From contig NZ_NJAI01000002.1 in NCBI RefSeq assembly GCF_002632725.1, positions 58,774-122,773 on the forward strand: a stretch of DNA of 64,000 nt, written 5' to 3'. Every line of letters begins with the position of its first letter. Positions within the stretch are counted from its first letter, which is position 1. Made by a program: the position numbers and the translations under genes. Below are positions 8,223 to 17,673 of the stretch, piece by piece. The notes beneath the pieces were generated by a model. That model saw only the letters and a list, made by a program, of their open reading frames with translations. It was not told the DNA's origin and did not search any database. The stretch is from Xenorhabdus hominickii. Its GTDB lineage: Bacteria > Pseudomonadota > Gammaproteobacteria > Enterobacterales > Enterobacteriaceae.

Positions 8223-8298
8223 TGGTGCCCGGACTCGGAATCGAACCAAGGACACGGGGATTTTCAATCCCCTGCTCTACCGACTGAGCTATCCGGGC
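8223..8298 (-). tRNA. tRNA-Phe (GAA)
   Basis: On the minus strand the sequence folds as a standard cloverleaf with acceptor GCCCGGA/TCCGGGC, anticodon loop TTGAAAA (anticodon GAA), T-loop GGTTCGATTCC and an encoded CCA. It closely matches E. coli tRNA-Phe. Its 3' end faces the integrase gene, so it is the probable attachment site of the element to its left. No second copy of its 3' end was found in 1-8222. Confidence 0.97.
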
Positions 8299-8400
8299 TA
8301 ACGGGGCGCATTAAACCGTATTAATATAAATCCGTCAACGAATTTCTGCATAATTTCATCTGTGTGCTTTCAAATTATCCAACAAGCTATAAATCCAAAC

Positions 8401-8430
8401 AAAATGGAGAGACAATAGCCTCTCCATCCA
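8401..8430 (-). terminator. Terminator of mltC
   Basis: Read on the minus strand, ATGGAGAG and CTCTCCAT form an 8-bp stem with an 8-nt loop (arms at 8404-8411 and 8420-8427), followed by TTTTG. It lies 20 bp beyond the mltC stop. Confidence 0.7.
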
Positions 8431-8447
8431 TGATTATTTGATATCAA

Positions 8448-9521
8448 CTATCTGCGATAATTTTTTTGGGTATTGTTCACTTTCATCAAATAACGGCGTG
8501 ATTCGGCTGATGGGTGTTTATTTGTCAGTGTTTCATAAACATTGCCAGGTTCCATTGTATTGATGATTTGAGCCGCTTTTTTCTTATCGCTGGAGAATAC
8601 ACGTAATACACTACCTGCACCGCCATTATAGGCAGTAATAACGGCGTATCGGCGTGAAGTGGCATTTTTGATTTCGCCTAAATAGATATTCTGCAATATT
8701 GATAGATAGGCTGTGCCGGCATCAATGTTGTTTTCAGGATCGAAAAGGTAATTGCGGCTGGGTTGACCAGACTTCCCTTGCATCTTGAAGACATCGCGTC
8801 CGGCCGTGTGTTGCATGACTTGCATAAGCCCCAATGCATCAGAACGACTGACGGCATAAGGGTTAAAGCTGGATTCATTTTGCATGATGGCAAGGATCAG
8901 GGATTCATCAACACCATATTTGATAGAGGCTTTACGAATGATAGGCAGATATTTATGCGCTCGTTTATCTAAATGGTTAGGCACTAATTTAATAGTGATT
9001 GACCAAATGACATGCAGGCCTGATTGACGCTTTTGTAATTTGTTCTCAATCAGATAATTGGCAAAATGGCGTGCGCGCCATTCCCAACGAATGGGCTCAC
9101 CATTGTTATCCAGAACTTGTCCATAAAGGAATGGCTCTTTGCTGATCTGAATATTATTAGCGTCAGAATAAAGATCGACTGACCCCGGATCATCACCCAT
9201 AAGTAAGGTCGTAATGATTGCTTTGCGTAAATGTTCGGTAGGTTCAATCGGAGAGATGGTTTCAATCGTGATGTTTCCCGCCTCAAAATTGATATGGCTG
9301 CGGGTTTTGTATTGATCTGTATATTTCACGTAATCTTTTGGACCCGCGATTAAAACTTCTTGCAAACCCCAAATATTTTCAATGTTGTGGGCGAATTGCC
9401 CCATCAAGATATCAAAGCCATTTGTATCTTTTATGTAAGCTTCATTGAATTCAACGTCTTTTTTGCTAGAACAGGAAATCAGGAGTGGAGTGAGAAGAAT
9501 CAGAGCTAGCAGTCTTTTCAT
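8448..9521 (-). CDS. mltC: Membrane-bound lytic murein transglycosylase C
   Basis: A 357-residue outer-membrane lipoprotein with signal peptide [17 protein letters not shown] and lipidated C17. The N-terminal half is the MltC-specific domain; the C-terminal half is an SLT (lysozyme-like) domain with catalytic Glu E216 in [20 protein letters not shown] and the later AYNGG motif. It cleaves the MurNAc-GlcNAc bond of peptidoglycan, leaving 1,6-anhydro ends, for wall growth and turnover. Length equals that of E. coli MltC (about 359). It is downstream of mutY and yggX in conserved order but separated from yggX by 167 bp, which hold a dispersed repeat. Confidence 0.95.
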   Translation of the reverse strand: MKRLLALILLTPLLISCSSKKDVEFNEAYIKDTNGFDILMGQFAHNIENIWGLQEVLIAGPKDYVKYTDQYKTRSHINFEAGNITIETISPIEPTEHLRKAIITTLLMGDDPGSVDLYSDANNIQISKEPFLYGQVLDNNGEPIRWEWRARHFANYLIENKLQKRQSGLHVIWSITIKLVPNHLDKRAHKYLPIIRKASIKYGVDESLILAIMQNESSFNPYAVSRSDALGLMQVMQHTAGRDVFKMQGKSGQPSRNYLFDPENNIDAGTAYLSILQNIYLGEIKNATSRRYAVITAYNGGAGSVLRVFSSDKKKAAQIINTMEPGNVYETLTNKHPSAESRRYLMKVNNTQKNYRR

Positions 9522-9610
9522 TTTACAATGCCGTTGAGTATGTCATCTGTATTTAAAGCTGAATAAGAAGGTACTTATCCCCCGTTTTTTAAGCCGCGGC
9601 TGTGTTTATT

Positions 9611-9667
9611 TACTCTAGGTACATAATTTTCTATGTACCTAGGACGCCGCACTGCAATTTAAAACTG
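9611..9667. repeat. Dispersed palindromic intergenic repeat
   Basis: CTAGGTACATA (9615-9625) and TATGTACCTAG (9632-9642) form a perfect 11-bp stem with a 6-nt loop. It is followed by GACGCCGCACTGCAATTT, whose complement AAATTGCAGTGCGGCGTC resembles the TTTCAAGTTGCAG-type repeat seen elsewhere in this window. It fills the yggX-mltC gap and may terminate or process the transcript. Confidence 0.5.
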
Positions 9668-9688
9668 GTCGGGATAAGCGTTATAAAA

Positions 9689-9961
9689 TTATTTTTCCGG
9701 CGGAGTATAACCGTCAATTTGAATATCATGTCCTTCAAACAGGAACTTCTTCATCTCCTGTTCAAGTAGTTTACGGTCATCAGGATTCATGGTATTTAAT
9801 TTTTTTTCATTAATCAGCATGGTTTGTTTGCTCATCCATTGTTGCCATGCTTCTTTAGATATTTCATTGAAAATACGCTTGCCCAGTTCTCCCGGATAGA
9901 ACTGAAAATCTTGGCCTTCGGCTTCTTGTTGCAAAAAAGTACAAAAAATAGTTCTGCTCAT
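9689..9961 (-). CDS. yggX: Fe(2+)-trafficking protein YggX
   Basis: A 90-residue cytosolic protein with the conserved N-terminus [20 protein letters not shown] (single Cys at position 7) and the acidic, helical remainder of the YggX family. It protects iron-sulfur clusters and helps iron handling under oxidative stress; in relatives it is SoxRS-linked, though I saw no SoxS box here. I start it at MSRTIF (9961) rather than at the ATG two codons upstream, to match the family. It follows mutY by 26 bp on the same strand, and MutY is itself an Fe-S enzyme. Confidence 0.95.
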   Translation of the reverse strand: MSRTIFCTFLQQEAEGQDFQFYPGELGKRIFNEISKEAWQQWMSKQTMLINEKKLNTMNPDDRKLLEQEMKKFLFEGHDIQIDGYTPPEK

Positions 9962-9987
9962 AATCAATCCTCAAAATGATGGGAAAA

Positions 9988-11028
9988 TTACCCCAATTGT
10001 TGCAAAAGATACTCAACGGGAGCTGCCAATCCTACAGTCGCTGGCTGGCGTAAGTTATACCAAAGTCCCTTGTTTTCATCCATGCAGGAATCAAAAGATA
10101 AAATATCTATTCTAATGGGGACGATATCTAAATGAAAATGACTGAATGTGTGGCGAAATGCTGTCAGTTGCTCAAGTGTGCTGTGAGAGATACCGGAGTC
10201 TTGCAGCCATTGCTCCAGAGACACTTGATCAGCAAATTGTGGAAAGGCAAACAGGCCACCCCAAATACCAGAAAGAGGTCTTTGTTCTAGCCAAACTTTA
10301 TTACCATGTTGCATTAATAAGAAATAAGCTGTTTTTTCAGGGATGCTCTGTTTCGGTTTTTTCCCTGGATAGTTTGCCCAGCTATGATTGGCGTAAGCGA
10401 TGCAGCCGGTATTGAGTGGGCAAATCTCACATTTCGGTTTACTGCGGGTGCAAACTATGGCACCCAAGTCCATCATCGCTTGATTAAAATATTCGACTCC
10501 ATGCTTAGGTGTGACACGTGTGCTGATATCCCATAACTGGTTCTCAACCTCTTTTTTCCCCGGCCAACCATCAACGGCATAGCCGCGGGCTAAGACACGT
10601 TTCACATTACCATCAAGAATGGGAAAATGTTTGCCTTGAGACAGAGAGAGAATAGCACCCGCCGTTGAGCGTCCCACTCCGGGCAGGGCAACAACTTCAT
10701 CGAATGTCGTTGGGAATCTGCCATGGTGTAACGTCACAATCTGTTGGGCGGCTTTATGTAAGTTACGGGCGCGTGCGTAATACCCCAGACCAGTCCATAA
10801 GTGGAGAACTTCATCTAATGGTGCTGCGGCCAAAGAGGCAACGTCGGGAAAACGTGAAATAAATTTTTGGAAATAGGGAATGACGGTCGCGACCTGTGTT
10901 TGTTGCAGCATCACCTCTGATAGCCAGACGTGATAGGACGTTTTTTCCAACTGCCACGGCAGAGTCTTGCGACCATAGCGGTGATACCATTCAAGTACCA
11001 CCTGTGAAAATTGCTCAGCTTCCATCAT
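9988..11028 (-). CDS. mutY: Adenine DNA glycosylase MutY
   Basis: A 346-residue base-excision repair enzyme that removes adenine mispaired with 8-oxoguanine. The catalytic Glu is E38 in [10 protein letters not shown], the helix-hairpin-helix is [11 protein letters not shown] (about 115-125), and the catalytic Asp is D139 in ILDGNVKRV. The [4Fe-4S] cluster ligands are C193-x6-C200-x2-C203-x5-C209. The C-terminal NUDIX-like domain recognises 8-oxoG. The start is one of two adjacent ATGs (11028 or 11025). It is the first gene of a mutY-yggX unit divergent from trmB. Confidence 0.96.
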   Translation of the reverse strand: MMEAEQFSQVVLEWYHRYGRKTLPWQLEKTSYHVWLSEVMLQQTQVATVIPYFQKFISRFPDVASLAAAPLDEVLHLWTGLGYYARARNLHKAAQQIVTLHHGRFPTTFDEVVALPGVGRSTAGAILSLSQGKHFPILDGNVKRVLARGYAVDGWPGKKEVENQLWDISTRVTPKHGVEYFNQAMMDLGAIVCTRSKPKCEICPLNTGCIAYANHSWANYPGKKPKQSIPEKTAYFLLMQHGNKVWLEQRPLSGIWGGLFAFPQFADQVSLEQWLQDSGISHSTLEQLTAFRHTFSHFHLDIVPIRIDILSFDSCMDENKGLWYNLRQPATVGLAAPVEYLLQQLG

Positions 11029-11269
11029 TAGAATAATTGTCTTTATATCGGATTATTGTTTTGTGAATAGGATTGCAACATAGTGTACTCTCAGTGTAAA
11101 CCCGAACTTTGTTTCGAAGAGCTACGCAAATTAGCATTAAAGTTGTGCTTATGGGCATTGATCTTGATAAACTCAGCCATCTTTGCATAATTGCGCTCTT
11201 TAGGTAACCCTGCGGTACATAAAGCCCCAGACGCCTGAGCCAATGCCTTTAAAATTGACAGAAAGTAGC

Positions 11270-11989
11270 ATGATAAATAACGTAATTTCACCGGAATATG
11301 ATGAAAATGGCAGGGCTTTGCGCCGTGTCCGCAGTTTTGTGCGTCGGCAAGGACGGTTAACGACTCGTCAGCAGCAAGCGCTTGATAATGTATGGCCGAA
11401 GATGGGCATCGACTACCAGTCAGAAATGTCCAATATGAGAGAATTATTTGGCCGTGAAGCCCCTGTTGTACTTGAGATTGGTTTTGGTATGGGGATGTCA
11501 TTGGTGACGATGGCAAGCCAGAATCCAGAGAAAAACTTTTTTGGTATCGAAGTTCATGCGCCGGGGGTGGGGGCATGTCTGGCTTCTGCTGAAGACGAAA
11601 ACCTGAGTAATTTGCGGGTGATGTGCCATGATGCCATTGAAGTGCTGAATAATATGATCCCAGAACAGAGTCTGGAGATGGTTCAGCTTTTCTTCCCTGA
11701 CCCATGGCATAAAGCCCGTCATAACAAGCGCCGAATTGTGCAACCTGAATTTGCTCAATTGATTAGAAGCAAGCTGAAAACCGGCGGTGTTTTCCATATG
11801 GCTACCGACTGGCAACCATATGCTGAACATATGCTAAAGGTGATGAGCGGAGCTGAAGGGTATTGCAATGTATCGGAAAACGGCGATTATGTTCCGCGTC
11901 CTGATTCACGTCCGGTCACAAAATTCGAGATGCGCGGTCAGCGGTTAGGGCATGGCGTATGGGATCTAATGTTTGAGAGGGTAAAATAA
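11270..11989 (+). CDS. trmB: tRNA (guanine-N7-)-methyltransferase TrmB
   Basis: A 239-residue SAM-dependent enzyme that makes m7G at position 46 of tRNAs. The SAM-binding motif VLEIGFGMG is at 67-75 and the family motif [13 protein letters not shown] at 143-155. I start it at [14 protein letters not shown] (11270), which gives the same length and N-terminus as E. coli TrmB; the open frame continues upstream to 11243 without support. Its stop overlaps the start of yggL by one base, so the two are translationally coupled. Confidence 0.95.
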   Translation: MINNVISPEYDENGRALRRVRSFVRRQGRLTTRQQQALDNVWPKMGIDYQSEMSNMRELFGREAPVVLEIGFGMGMSLVTMASQNPEKNFFGIEVHAPGVGACLASAEDENLSNLRVMCHDAIEVLNNMIPEQSLEMVQLFFPDPWHKARHNKRRIVQPEFAQLIRSKLKTGGVFHMATDWQPYAEHMLKVMSGAEGYCNVSENGDYVPRPDSRPVTKFEMRGQRLGHGVWDLMFERVK

Positions 11990-12315
11990 TGGCTAAAAAC
12001 CGTAGTCGTCGTCTGCGTAAAAAAATGCATATTGATGAATTCCAGGAATTAGGGTTTTCAGTGAAGTGGAGTTTCCCGGCCAATACATCCGTTGATGTTG
12101 TTGACAGCACGGTTGATACCTTCATTGAAGAGTTGGTTGAGCCAAATGGCTTGGCTTTGGATGCCAGCGGTTATTTGCAGTGGGAAGGTTTGATCTGCCT
12201 GCAAAAAATTGGCAAATGCACCGAAGAACATCGTCAGTTAGTTGATAAGTGGCTGAAAGATAAAGGAATGGAAGATGTTGTCACATCAGAGTTGTTTGAT
12301 GTGTGGTGGGATTGA
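11989..12315 (+). CDS. yggL: YggL family protein (DUF469)
   Basis: A 108-residue protein beginning [20 protein letters not shown], matching enterobacterial YggL. In the literature YggL has been associated with the ribosome; the precise role is unsettled and the sequence adds nothing on that. It starts within the trmB stop codon (TAATG), indicating coupling. A terminator follows at 12367. Confidence 0.9.
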   Translation: MAKNRSRRLRKKMHIDEFQELGFSVKWSFPANTSVDVVDSTVDTFIEELVEPNGLALDASGYLQWEGLICLQKIGKCTEEHRQLVDKWLKDKGMEDVVTSELFDVWWD

Positions 12316-12366
12316 TTTGCTGTTGCATAAAAAATAGCGTGTTATACCAAAATAACGCTGTATGCA

Positions 12367-12391
12367 GGGGCTCCTTGAGAGCCCTTTTTTG
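12367..12391 (+). terminator. Rho-independent terminator after trmB-yggL
   Basis: GGGCTC (12368-12373) and GAGCCC (12379-12384) form a stem with loop CTTGA and a run of six T. It separates trmB-yggL from glsA. Confidence 0.8.
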
Positions 12392-12402
12392 TCTGGAGAA
12401 AA

Positions 12403-13332
12403 GTGGTGAAAGTAAGGTTCTCTAATTCATTATTGGCAGATATCTTAGAAGAAGTACGCCCTTTGATTGGCCAAGGGAAAGTGGCAGATTACATACCTGC
12501 TCTGGCAGAAGTTTCGGTAAATAATCTAGCAATGGCCATTTGTACGGTTGATGGACAAATTTTTCAAGCGGGAAATGCGGAGACTCGTTTCTCTATACAA
12601 TCCATTTCCAAGGTGTTGAGTCTGACATTGGCGATGACTCGTTATCAAGAGAATGACATCTGGCAGCGAGTTGGCACGGAGCCTTCGGGGCAACCGTTTA
12701 ATTCCTTGGTTCAGTTAGAGCTGGAAAAGGGAATACCGCGCAATCCTTTTATTAATGCGGGCGCGCTGATTATTTGCGATATGCTGCAATCACGCTTGAG
12801 TGCACCTAAGCATAGAATGCTGGAGTTTGTTCGTAGTCTCACTGGGAAAAAAGACATTTGTTATGATGAAATTGTTACCCGTTCAGAGATGGATCATTCA
12901 AGTCGTAATGCCGCAATTGCCTATCTGATGAAATCATTTGGCAATTTTGAGAATGATGTACTTACGGTTTTGCAAACTTATTTCCATTATTGCGCCTTGA
13001 AAATGAATTGTGTTGAATTAGCTAAGTGCTTTATTTATTTGGCAAATAAAGGACGAATGCCTGACTCTGATCAGAAAATATTAAGTCTTCGACAAACAAG
13101 GCAGATTAATGCGCTAATGCTCACTTGTGGGATGTATGATGGTTCTGGGGAGTTTGCGTTCAGGATCGGAATGCCAGGAAAGTCGGGTGTTGGTGGCGGC
13201 ATTGTTTGTGTTGTTCCGGGGGAGTTTACCGTTGTGGTATGGTCTCCTGAATTGGATAAATCTGGTAACTCATTGGCGGGTTGTGCGGCATTGGAAAAAT
13301 TAGCAAGGCGTATTGGGCGCTCTATTTTTTAA
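12403..13332 (+). CDS. glsA: Glutaminase
   Basis: A 309-residue serine-dependent glutaminase that hydrolyses glutamine to glutamate and ammonia. The beta-lactamase-like SxxK motif is at S67-K70 ([11 protein letters not shown]). Other conserved stretches are [24 protein letters not shown] and [10 protein letters not shown] near the C-terminus. It begins with two consecutive GTG codons after GGAGAAAAGTG, and I use the first. It corresponds to E. coli YneH/GlsB (308 residues). It sits between yggL and yggN, where Yersinia-type genomes also carry it. Confidence 0.93.
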   Translation: MVKVRFSNSLLADILEEVRPLIGQGKVADYIPALAEVSVNNLAMAICTVDGQIFQAGNAETRFSIQSISKVLSLTLAMTRYQENDIWQRVGTEPSGQPFNSLVQLELEKGIPRNPFINAGALIICDMLQSRLSAPKHRMLEFVRSLTGKKDICYDEIVTRSEMDHSSRNAAIAYLMKSFGNFENDVLTVLQTYFHYCALKMNCVELAKCFIYLANKGRMPDSDQKILSLRQTRQINALMLTCGMYDGSGEFAFRIGMPGKSGVGGGIVCVVPGEFTVVVWSPELDKSGNSLAGCAALEKLARRIGRSIF

Positions 13333-13384
13333 TCTCAGCTTTTGCTGGTGGAAAGCCATCAAGCAAAGAAAATCAGGAGAACAT

Positions 13385-14122
13385 ATGTTACGCAGGATCA
13401 TGATTCTTGCATCAATATTATTTTTAGCTCAAGGAGTTGTTGCTCAGGCACAAGCAGGGGCTGAATGTCAGATGATACTTAAAGATAATATTACGGTCAC
13501 GTCAAAGTCTGTTCAAATCGTTGGAGCCAGTGGAAATCTAAAAATATTGCCTGATGGCTCTGTCACTCGTGATGGCAAGGTATTGTCATTGAACACAAAA
13601 CAACGTGACAAAGCTCAGCAGTATCAAAAAACGATCCGTCAGGATTTGCCATGGGTTAAGAAAGAGGCGCTGAGCCAGTTGGCAATTGCACGCCAATCGC
13701 TGGATAAAGTCGTTGTTGATACGATGGGTAAGGAAAGTAATATACGTAACCGCTTATTTCACTTGGAATCTAGCCTTAATAAACAAATCGATAAAGTCAT
13801 TGAAACCCGTACTAATGGTTTTACATTTAACTTTCAAGCAATCAAACAAGTGGAAGATGAAGGTCAAAAACTTGTTGAACAGAGCCTTGGTGGTATTTTG
13901 CAGGATAGCATTAACGAAATGAGCCGTAAAAATAGTGATCAAAATGGTGGCGGCAAACAGATGTTGATGTCTCTCCTCGGCGGATTGGGCGGAATGCAAA
14001 ATGGTTTTGATGCAGAATTGAAAAAACAGGAAAAAGAGTTGAAGCACTTAAAAGAAGTTGTTTGTAGTAAAGTGAATAATTTGGAACAGCAGCGCATCAG
14101 TTTTATAAATTCCATTAAGTGA
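13385..14122 (+). CDS. yggN: Periplasmic YggN family protein (DUF2884)
   Basis: A 245-residue exported protein. The signal peptide MLRRIMILASILFLAQGVVA is followed by AQA. The mature part is mostly helical and charged, with a Gly/Met-rich patch (MLMSLLGGLGGM) and a C-terminal coiled-coil-like segment. It matches DUF2884/YggN, whose function is unknown. I chose the ATG at 13385 because AATCAGGAGAACAT precedes it; the frame is open from 13313 but overlaps glsA. A large palindrome at 14163 follows. Confidence 0.88.
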   Translation: MLRRIMILASILFLAQGVVAQAQAGAECQMILKDNITVTSKSVQIVGASGNLKILPDGSVTRDGKVLSLNTKQRDKAQQYQKTIRQDLPWVKKEALSQLAIARQSLDKVVVDTMGKESNIRNRLFHLESSLNKQIDKVIETRTNGFTFNFQAIKQVEDEGQKLVEQSLGGILQDSINEMSRKNSDQNGGGKQMLMSLLGGLGGMQNGFDAELKKQEKELKHLKEVVCSKVNNLEQQRISFINSIK

Positions 14123-14162
14123 ATCACAATATACCCGAGATTTATTAGGTCGATATTTATCA

Positions 14163-14225
14163 AAATAAGAATCAATATGAAATTGATTCTTATTTGATTG
14201 ACATCTTCATGTTGTTACCTAGAAT
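14163..14225 (+). promoter_or_regulatory. Large palindrome (candidate Fur operator) with sigma-70 promoter
   Basis: AAATAAGAATCAAT (14163-14176) and ATTGATTCTTATTT (14182-14195) are perfect 14-bp arms around ATGAA. Directly after comes a strong promoter: TTGACA (14198-14203), 16 bp, then TAGAAT (14220-14225). An AT-rich palindrome with GAATCA/TGATTC half-sites just upstream of a siderophore-binding-protein gene suggests Fur control. It could also terminate yggN. Confidence 0.55.
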
Positions 14226-14266
14226 GCGAGTTACTTTTTACCAACATGCTTAATTCAGGTGTAACA

Positions 14267-15211
14267 ATGAAAAAGATCTTGCCAATTGTTATTGCTTCAC
14301 TGTTTTCTGTCGCCAGCCATTCTGCATTCAGCCAGCCAACCACAGTATTCACGCCAAATTTAATAACGTCTCAGACAGGTGATCACGTCACAATAAAACA
14401 TCTGTCTGGCGAAACTCGAGTGAAAAAAGATCCGAATAAAGTCGTCTTATTCGATTTTGGTACTTATGATTCGATGGCTAAATTGGGGTTATCTGATCGT
14501 GTTATCGCATTACCAGTGGAAAATTTACCTGAATATGTGCGTAGCGGCCTACCCACAAATATGCATGATGCAGGTGGAATGAAATCACCTAATTTGGAAA
14601 AATTGGCTGAAATAAAACCGGATTTGATTGTGATAACCGGACGTCAAGGATCTTTTTATGATCGTTTATCACAGATTGCACCAACAATTGATTTAAGTAC
14701 AGAGAATAAAAACTATCTATCGTCTGTTGATAGTAACTTAAAGTTACTGGGCGAGTTATTTAATAAGCAGGATGCCATTAAAGCGCAGATTACTGATTTG
14801 GAGAAAACTATTGCGGTAGCGCAGGAAAAAGCTAAATCTTCAAATAGTAAGGTAGTGGTTTTATTACACAACTCAGGTGAGTTATATTCAAATAATCAAG
14901 CCGTTGTTTATGATGTGATTAAAGCTCAACGTGCTGAATTACCTACGTCTGTAAATAAAGAAAAATCACGTGTTGTGACATCTGAAATGATTGCACAGGC
15001 AAATCCTGATGCAATTTTTATTATTGATCGCAGTAAAGCCATTGGTGCAGGTGAATTGACAAAAGCTCAGTTTGAAAATGAGCAAGTGCAATCAACCAAT
15101 GCTTATAAAAATGGCAAAATTACCTATCTGCAACCAGATCTGTGGTATTTGTCTGGTGGTGGCTTGGATAGCCTGACACGCCAAATCAATGCAATTGTAG
15201 ATGGATTGTAA
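14267..15211 (+). CDS. Siderophore ABC transporter substrate-binding protein
   Basis: A 314-residue periplasmic binding protein. The signal peptide runs from MKKILPIVIASLFSVASHSA. The mature part is a FepB/CeuE/YclQ-type class III binding fold with VVLFDFGTYDSMAKLGL, SPNLEKLAEIKPDLIVITGR and a long connecting helix. It should capture a ferric siderophore (catecholate type is most common in this family) and hand it to an inner-membrane permease. No permease or ATPase gene is next to it, so it is an orphan. I start it at 14267, after the promoter at 14198-14225; the longer frame would begin inside that promoter. Confidence 0.85.
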   Translation: MKKILPIVIASLFSVASHSAFSQPTTVFTPNLITSQTGDHVTIKHLSGETRVKKDPNKVVLFDFGTYDSMAKLGLSDRVIALPVENLPEYVRSGLPTNMHDAGGMKSPNLEKLAEIKPDLIVITGRQGSFYDRLSQIAPTIDLSTENKNYLSSVDSNLKLLGELFNKQDAIKAQITDLEKTIAVAQEKAKSSNSKVVVLLHNSGELYSNNQAVVYDVIKAQRAELPTSVNKEKSRVVTSEMIAQANPDAIFIIDRSKAIGAGELTKAQFENEQVQSTNAYKNGKITYLQPDLWYLSGGGLDSLTRQINAIVDGL

Positions 15212-15243
15212 TCATATAGATTGATATTTAATCTTTACTGAAT

Positions 15244-15290
15244 CTTCCCCCGGAAACTGAATATTAAAATCTATTTTCGGGGGAAGTCTA
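15244..15290 (+). terminator. Terminator after the siderophore-binding protein gene
   Basis: CTTCCCCCG (15244-15252) and CGGGGGAAG (15278-15286) form a 9-bp GC-rich stem, extended by AAA/TTT pairs, with TCTATTTCT following. It lies between convergent genes and may serve both directions. Confidence 0.7.
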
Positions 15291-15316
15291 TTTCTAATTA
15301 AAATATGCCTTGTTGA

Positions 15317-16447
15317 TTACAAAAATAGTTCCAGTAATGAATTCAGGAATAGCTTCCCATGCTTGGTGATTTGCCAATGCGTATCGCTTTCAGTGATATA
15401 GCTTTTAGCCAGTGCTTCATTAATTTGTGGGCGAATAAAACTTTCTGGTAATCCGGTAAAATCACTGAAATCTTGCCTCGGCATGGATTCCAGCAACCGA
15501 AAGCGGTTCATAAAAAATTCAAATGGACGATCTTCATCATCCACCAGATTTTTCTTATCCAAATAGCGTCCCTGCATGTAGCCACGAGGATGTTTGGTTT
15601 TTACCGTGCGAAGGATACGGCCATCTTCAAATGAGATTTTCCCATGCGCTCCGCAGCCAATTCCTAAGTAATCACCAAAACGCCAGTAGTTAAGGTTATG
15701 CTGACACTGATAATCCGGTTTGGCATACGCAGAAGTTTCATATTGCTGGTAGCCCGCTTCCGTCAGTAATTGATGACCTTGGGAAAATATATCCCAGAGT
15801 GCGTCATCATCAGGTAAAACAGGCGGACGGGAGCCGAAACTGGTATTAGGTTCAATCGTCAATTGATACCAAGACAGATGTGGTGGCGATAATTCAATAG
15901 CCTGACGTAAATCATTCAATGCTTCATTGAGTGTCTGGTTGGGTAACCCATGCATTAAATCCAGATTAAAGCTACGTAATCCAAGCTCATCCGCCAATTT
16001 TGCCGCTCGCTTGGCTTCGTCCGGACCGTGGATGCGCCCCAAACGGATTAGTTTATCTGAACCAAAACTTTGTACTCCGATAGAAATCCTATTAATGCCG
16101 GCTTTTTGATACCCACTGAAACGGTCCGCCTCAACTGTTCCGGGGTTAGCTTCCATCGTAATTTCTGCTTGTGGCGAAAGCGGTAGTAAAGCACGAACCC
16201 CATCAAGTAAGCGTTGCATACCCTCAGCGCTTAACAGGCTGGGAGTTCCTCCACCGATAAAAATTGTAGATATTTCACGATCACCAATCATCGGCAAATC
16301 AGTGCGCAGATCCGTCAATAGGTGATCGACATACTCTTGGTGTGGCACATCGCCCTTTAATGCATGTGAATTGAAATCACAGTAAGGGCATTTTTGCACA
16401 CACCAAGGAATATGAATATAGAGACTCAGAGGCGGCAACTTAAGCAT
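15317..16447 (-). CDS. hemW: Radical SAM family haem chaperone HemW
   Basis: A 376-residue radical SAM protein with the cluster motif C16-x3-C20-x2-C23 ([13 protein letters not shown]), the SAM-binding [11 protein letters not shown] and a C-terminal HemN-like domain. HemW binds haem and delivers it to haem proteins such as nitrate reductase; it lacks coproporphyrinogen oxidase activity. Length matches E. coli HemW (378). It overlaps the end of rdgB by 8 bp and is the last gene of the yggS-proC-yggT-rdgB-hemW operon. Confidence 0.94.
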   Translation of the reverse strand: MLKLPPLSLYIHIPWCVQKCPYCDFNSHALKGDVPHQEYVDHLLTDLRTDLPMIGDREISTIFIGGGTPSLLSAEGMQRLLDGVRALLPLSPQAEITMEANPGTVEADRFSGYQKAGINRISIGVQSFGSDKLIRLGRIHGPDEAKRAAKLADELGLRSFNLDLMHGLPNQTLNEALNDLRQAIELSPPHLSWYQLTIEPNTSFGSRPPVLPDDDALWDIFSQGHQLLTEAGYQQYETSAYAKPDYQCQHNLNYWRFGDYLGIGCGAHGKISFEDGRILRTVKTKHPRGYMQGRYLDKKNLVDDEDRPFEFFMNRFRLLESMPRQDFSDFTGLPESFIRPQINEALAKSYITESDTHWQITKHGKLFLNSLLELFL

Positions 16448-17033
16448 TACGCATGGCTTCCAACAACATTTCCAGCGCTTTCCCTCTATGTGAAACTGAA
16501 CGTTTTTGTTCGCGGCTCAGTTGTGCTGCTGTACAGCCAAATTCGGGTGAATAAAAGATGGGATCATAGCCAAAACCGCTTTCTCCAGCAGGTTCATGGG
16601 TGATAATACCTGACCAATGACCGTGAAAGACCAAAGGAGTGGGATCTTCAGCATGGCGCAAATAAACCAACACACAGTTGAATTGTGCCTGACGTTGCTC
16701 GTCAGGAATACCCTTCATGGCTTCCAGCAGCTTTTCCAGATTTTCCAGATCAGAGGCGCCATTGCCAGCATAACGGGCGGAATAAATACCCGGTGCACCA
16801 CCCAGAGCATTAACGGATAATCCAGAATCATCGGCGATCGCAGGCAGCCCGGTTACTGCGGCTGCATGACGAGCTTTGATGATCGCATTTTCAATAAAGG
16901 TGAGGCCTGTTTCATCGGCAGAATCAACATCCAATTCGGTTTGGGCTACGATATCTAAACCAAAGTCGGCCAATAAATCCGCCAGTTCACGTACTTTGCC
17001 GGCATTTCCCGTGGCGAGAACAACTTTTTGCAT
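16440..17033 (-). CDS. rdgB: dITP/XTP pyrophosphatase RdgB
   Basis: A 197-residue HAM1-family enzyme that hydrolyses dITP, XTP and dHAPTP to keep deaminated purines out of DNA. The substrate loop [13 protein letters not shown] is at the N-terminus and the acidic centre [20 protein letters not shown] at about 67-86. Conserved GYDPIF and SHRGKAL motifs follow. It matches E. coli RdgB (197). It lies 41 bp downstream of yggT and overlaps hemW. Confidence 0.96.
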   Translation of the reverse strand: MQKVVLATGNAGKVRELADLLADFGLDIVAQTELDVDSADETGLTFIENAIIKARHAAAVTGLPAIADDSGLSVNALGGAPGIYSARYAGNGASDLENLEKLLEAMKGIPDEQRQAQFNCVLVYLRHAEDPTPLVFHGHWSGIITHEPAGESGFGYDPIFYSPEFGCTAAQLSREQKRSVSHRGKALEMLLEAMRNA

Positions 17034-17074
17034 TACTGTTTATCCAATTCTGTTTTCTAAATAATCGATGTATC

Positions 17075-17641
17075 TCATGAACCTGTGAACATTGAAAATA
17101 ACCATCCTATCACGTCATTACGCAGCGCATTCAGGGCGTAGAGGACTATCATCACAATCATGGCAGAAAAATCAAGACCACCCATAGAAGGGATGATACG
17201 GCGGATAGGTGCCATTAACGGTTCAGTTAGTTGAATTAGAACATAATCCACCGGATTGCGTCCTTGACTTATCCAACTGAGTAACGCTCGTGCGATTACG
17301 AGCCAGAAAACCAATTTTCCAGCAGCCGTCAGAAGTTCGACCAATCCAAGTAGAAATATAAACGCAGAAGGCATCAGAACTTGGTCGGTGGCTAACCACA
17401 ATGGCAGCATTATTTTGATGAAAACGAGTAAGTAGGCAAATACGACAGATGCTGTATCAATGGGACCAATGGCAGGGATAACCCGGCGTAATGGACGCAC
17501 TATGGGTTGGGTAATTTTAACGATAAATTGTGCAAATGGATTATAAAAATCGCAACGTGTCCACTGCATCCAGACGCGAAGCAGTAAAATAGCAATATAT
17601 AAATCCAGAACTGTAAAAAAAACGAAGTTTAAGAATTGCAT
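17075..17641 (-). CDS. yggT: YggT family membrane protein
   Basis: A 188-residue inner-membrane protein built from two tandem YGGT repeats, each with hydrophobic helices and an amphipathic RRVIPAIGPIDTA or RRIIPSMGGLDFS segment. E. coli YggT has been linked to osmotic/potassium tolerance and cell-shape functions; the mechanism is unclear. AGGGCTGCTAC precedes the ATG. It lies 32 bp downstream of proC in the yggS-hemW operon. Confidence 0.93.
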   Translation of the reverse strand: MQFLNFVFFTVLDLYIAILLLRVWMQWTRCDFYNPFAQFIVKITQPIVRPLRRVIPAIGPIDTASVVFAYLLVFIKIMLPLWLATDQVLMPSAFIFLLGLVELLTAAGKLVFWLVIARALLSWISQGRNPVDYVLIQLTEPLMAPIRRIIPSMGGLDFSAMIVMIVLYALNALRNDVIGWLFSMFTGS

Positions 17642-17673
17642 GTAGCAGCCCTGAGTAAATTAAACCAATTGAG

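Noticed and set aside
9050..9286. ORF antisense or shifted within mltC
   Set aside because: Shadow of the well-supported MltC frame.
11091..11705. 204-residue frame opposite trmB
   Set aside because: It covers the N-terminal half of TrmB on the other strand and resembles no protein family.
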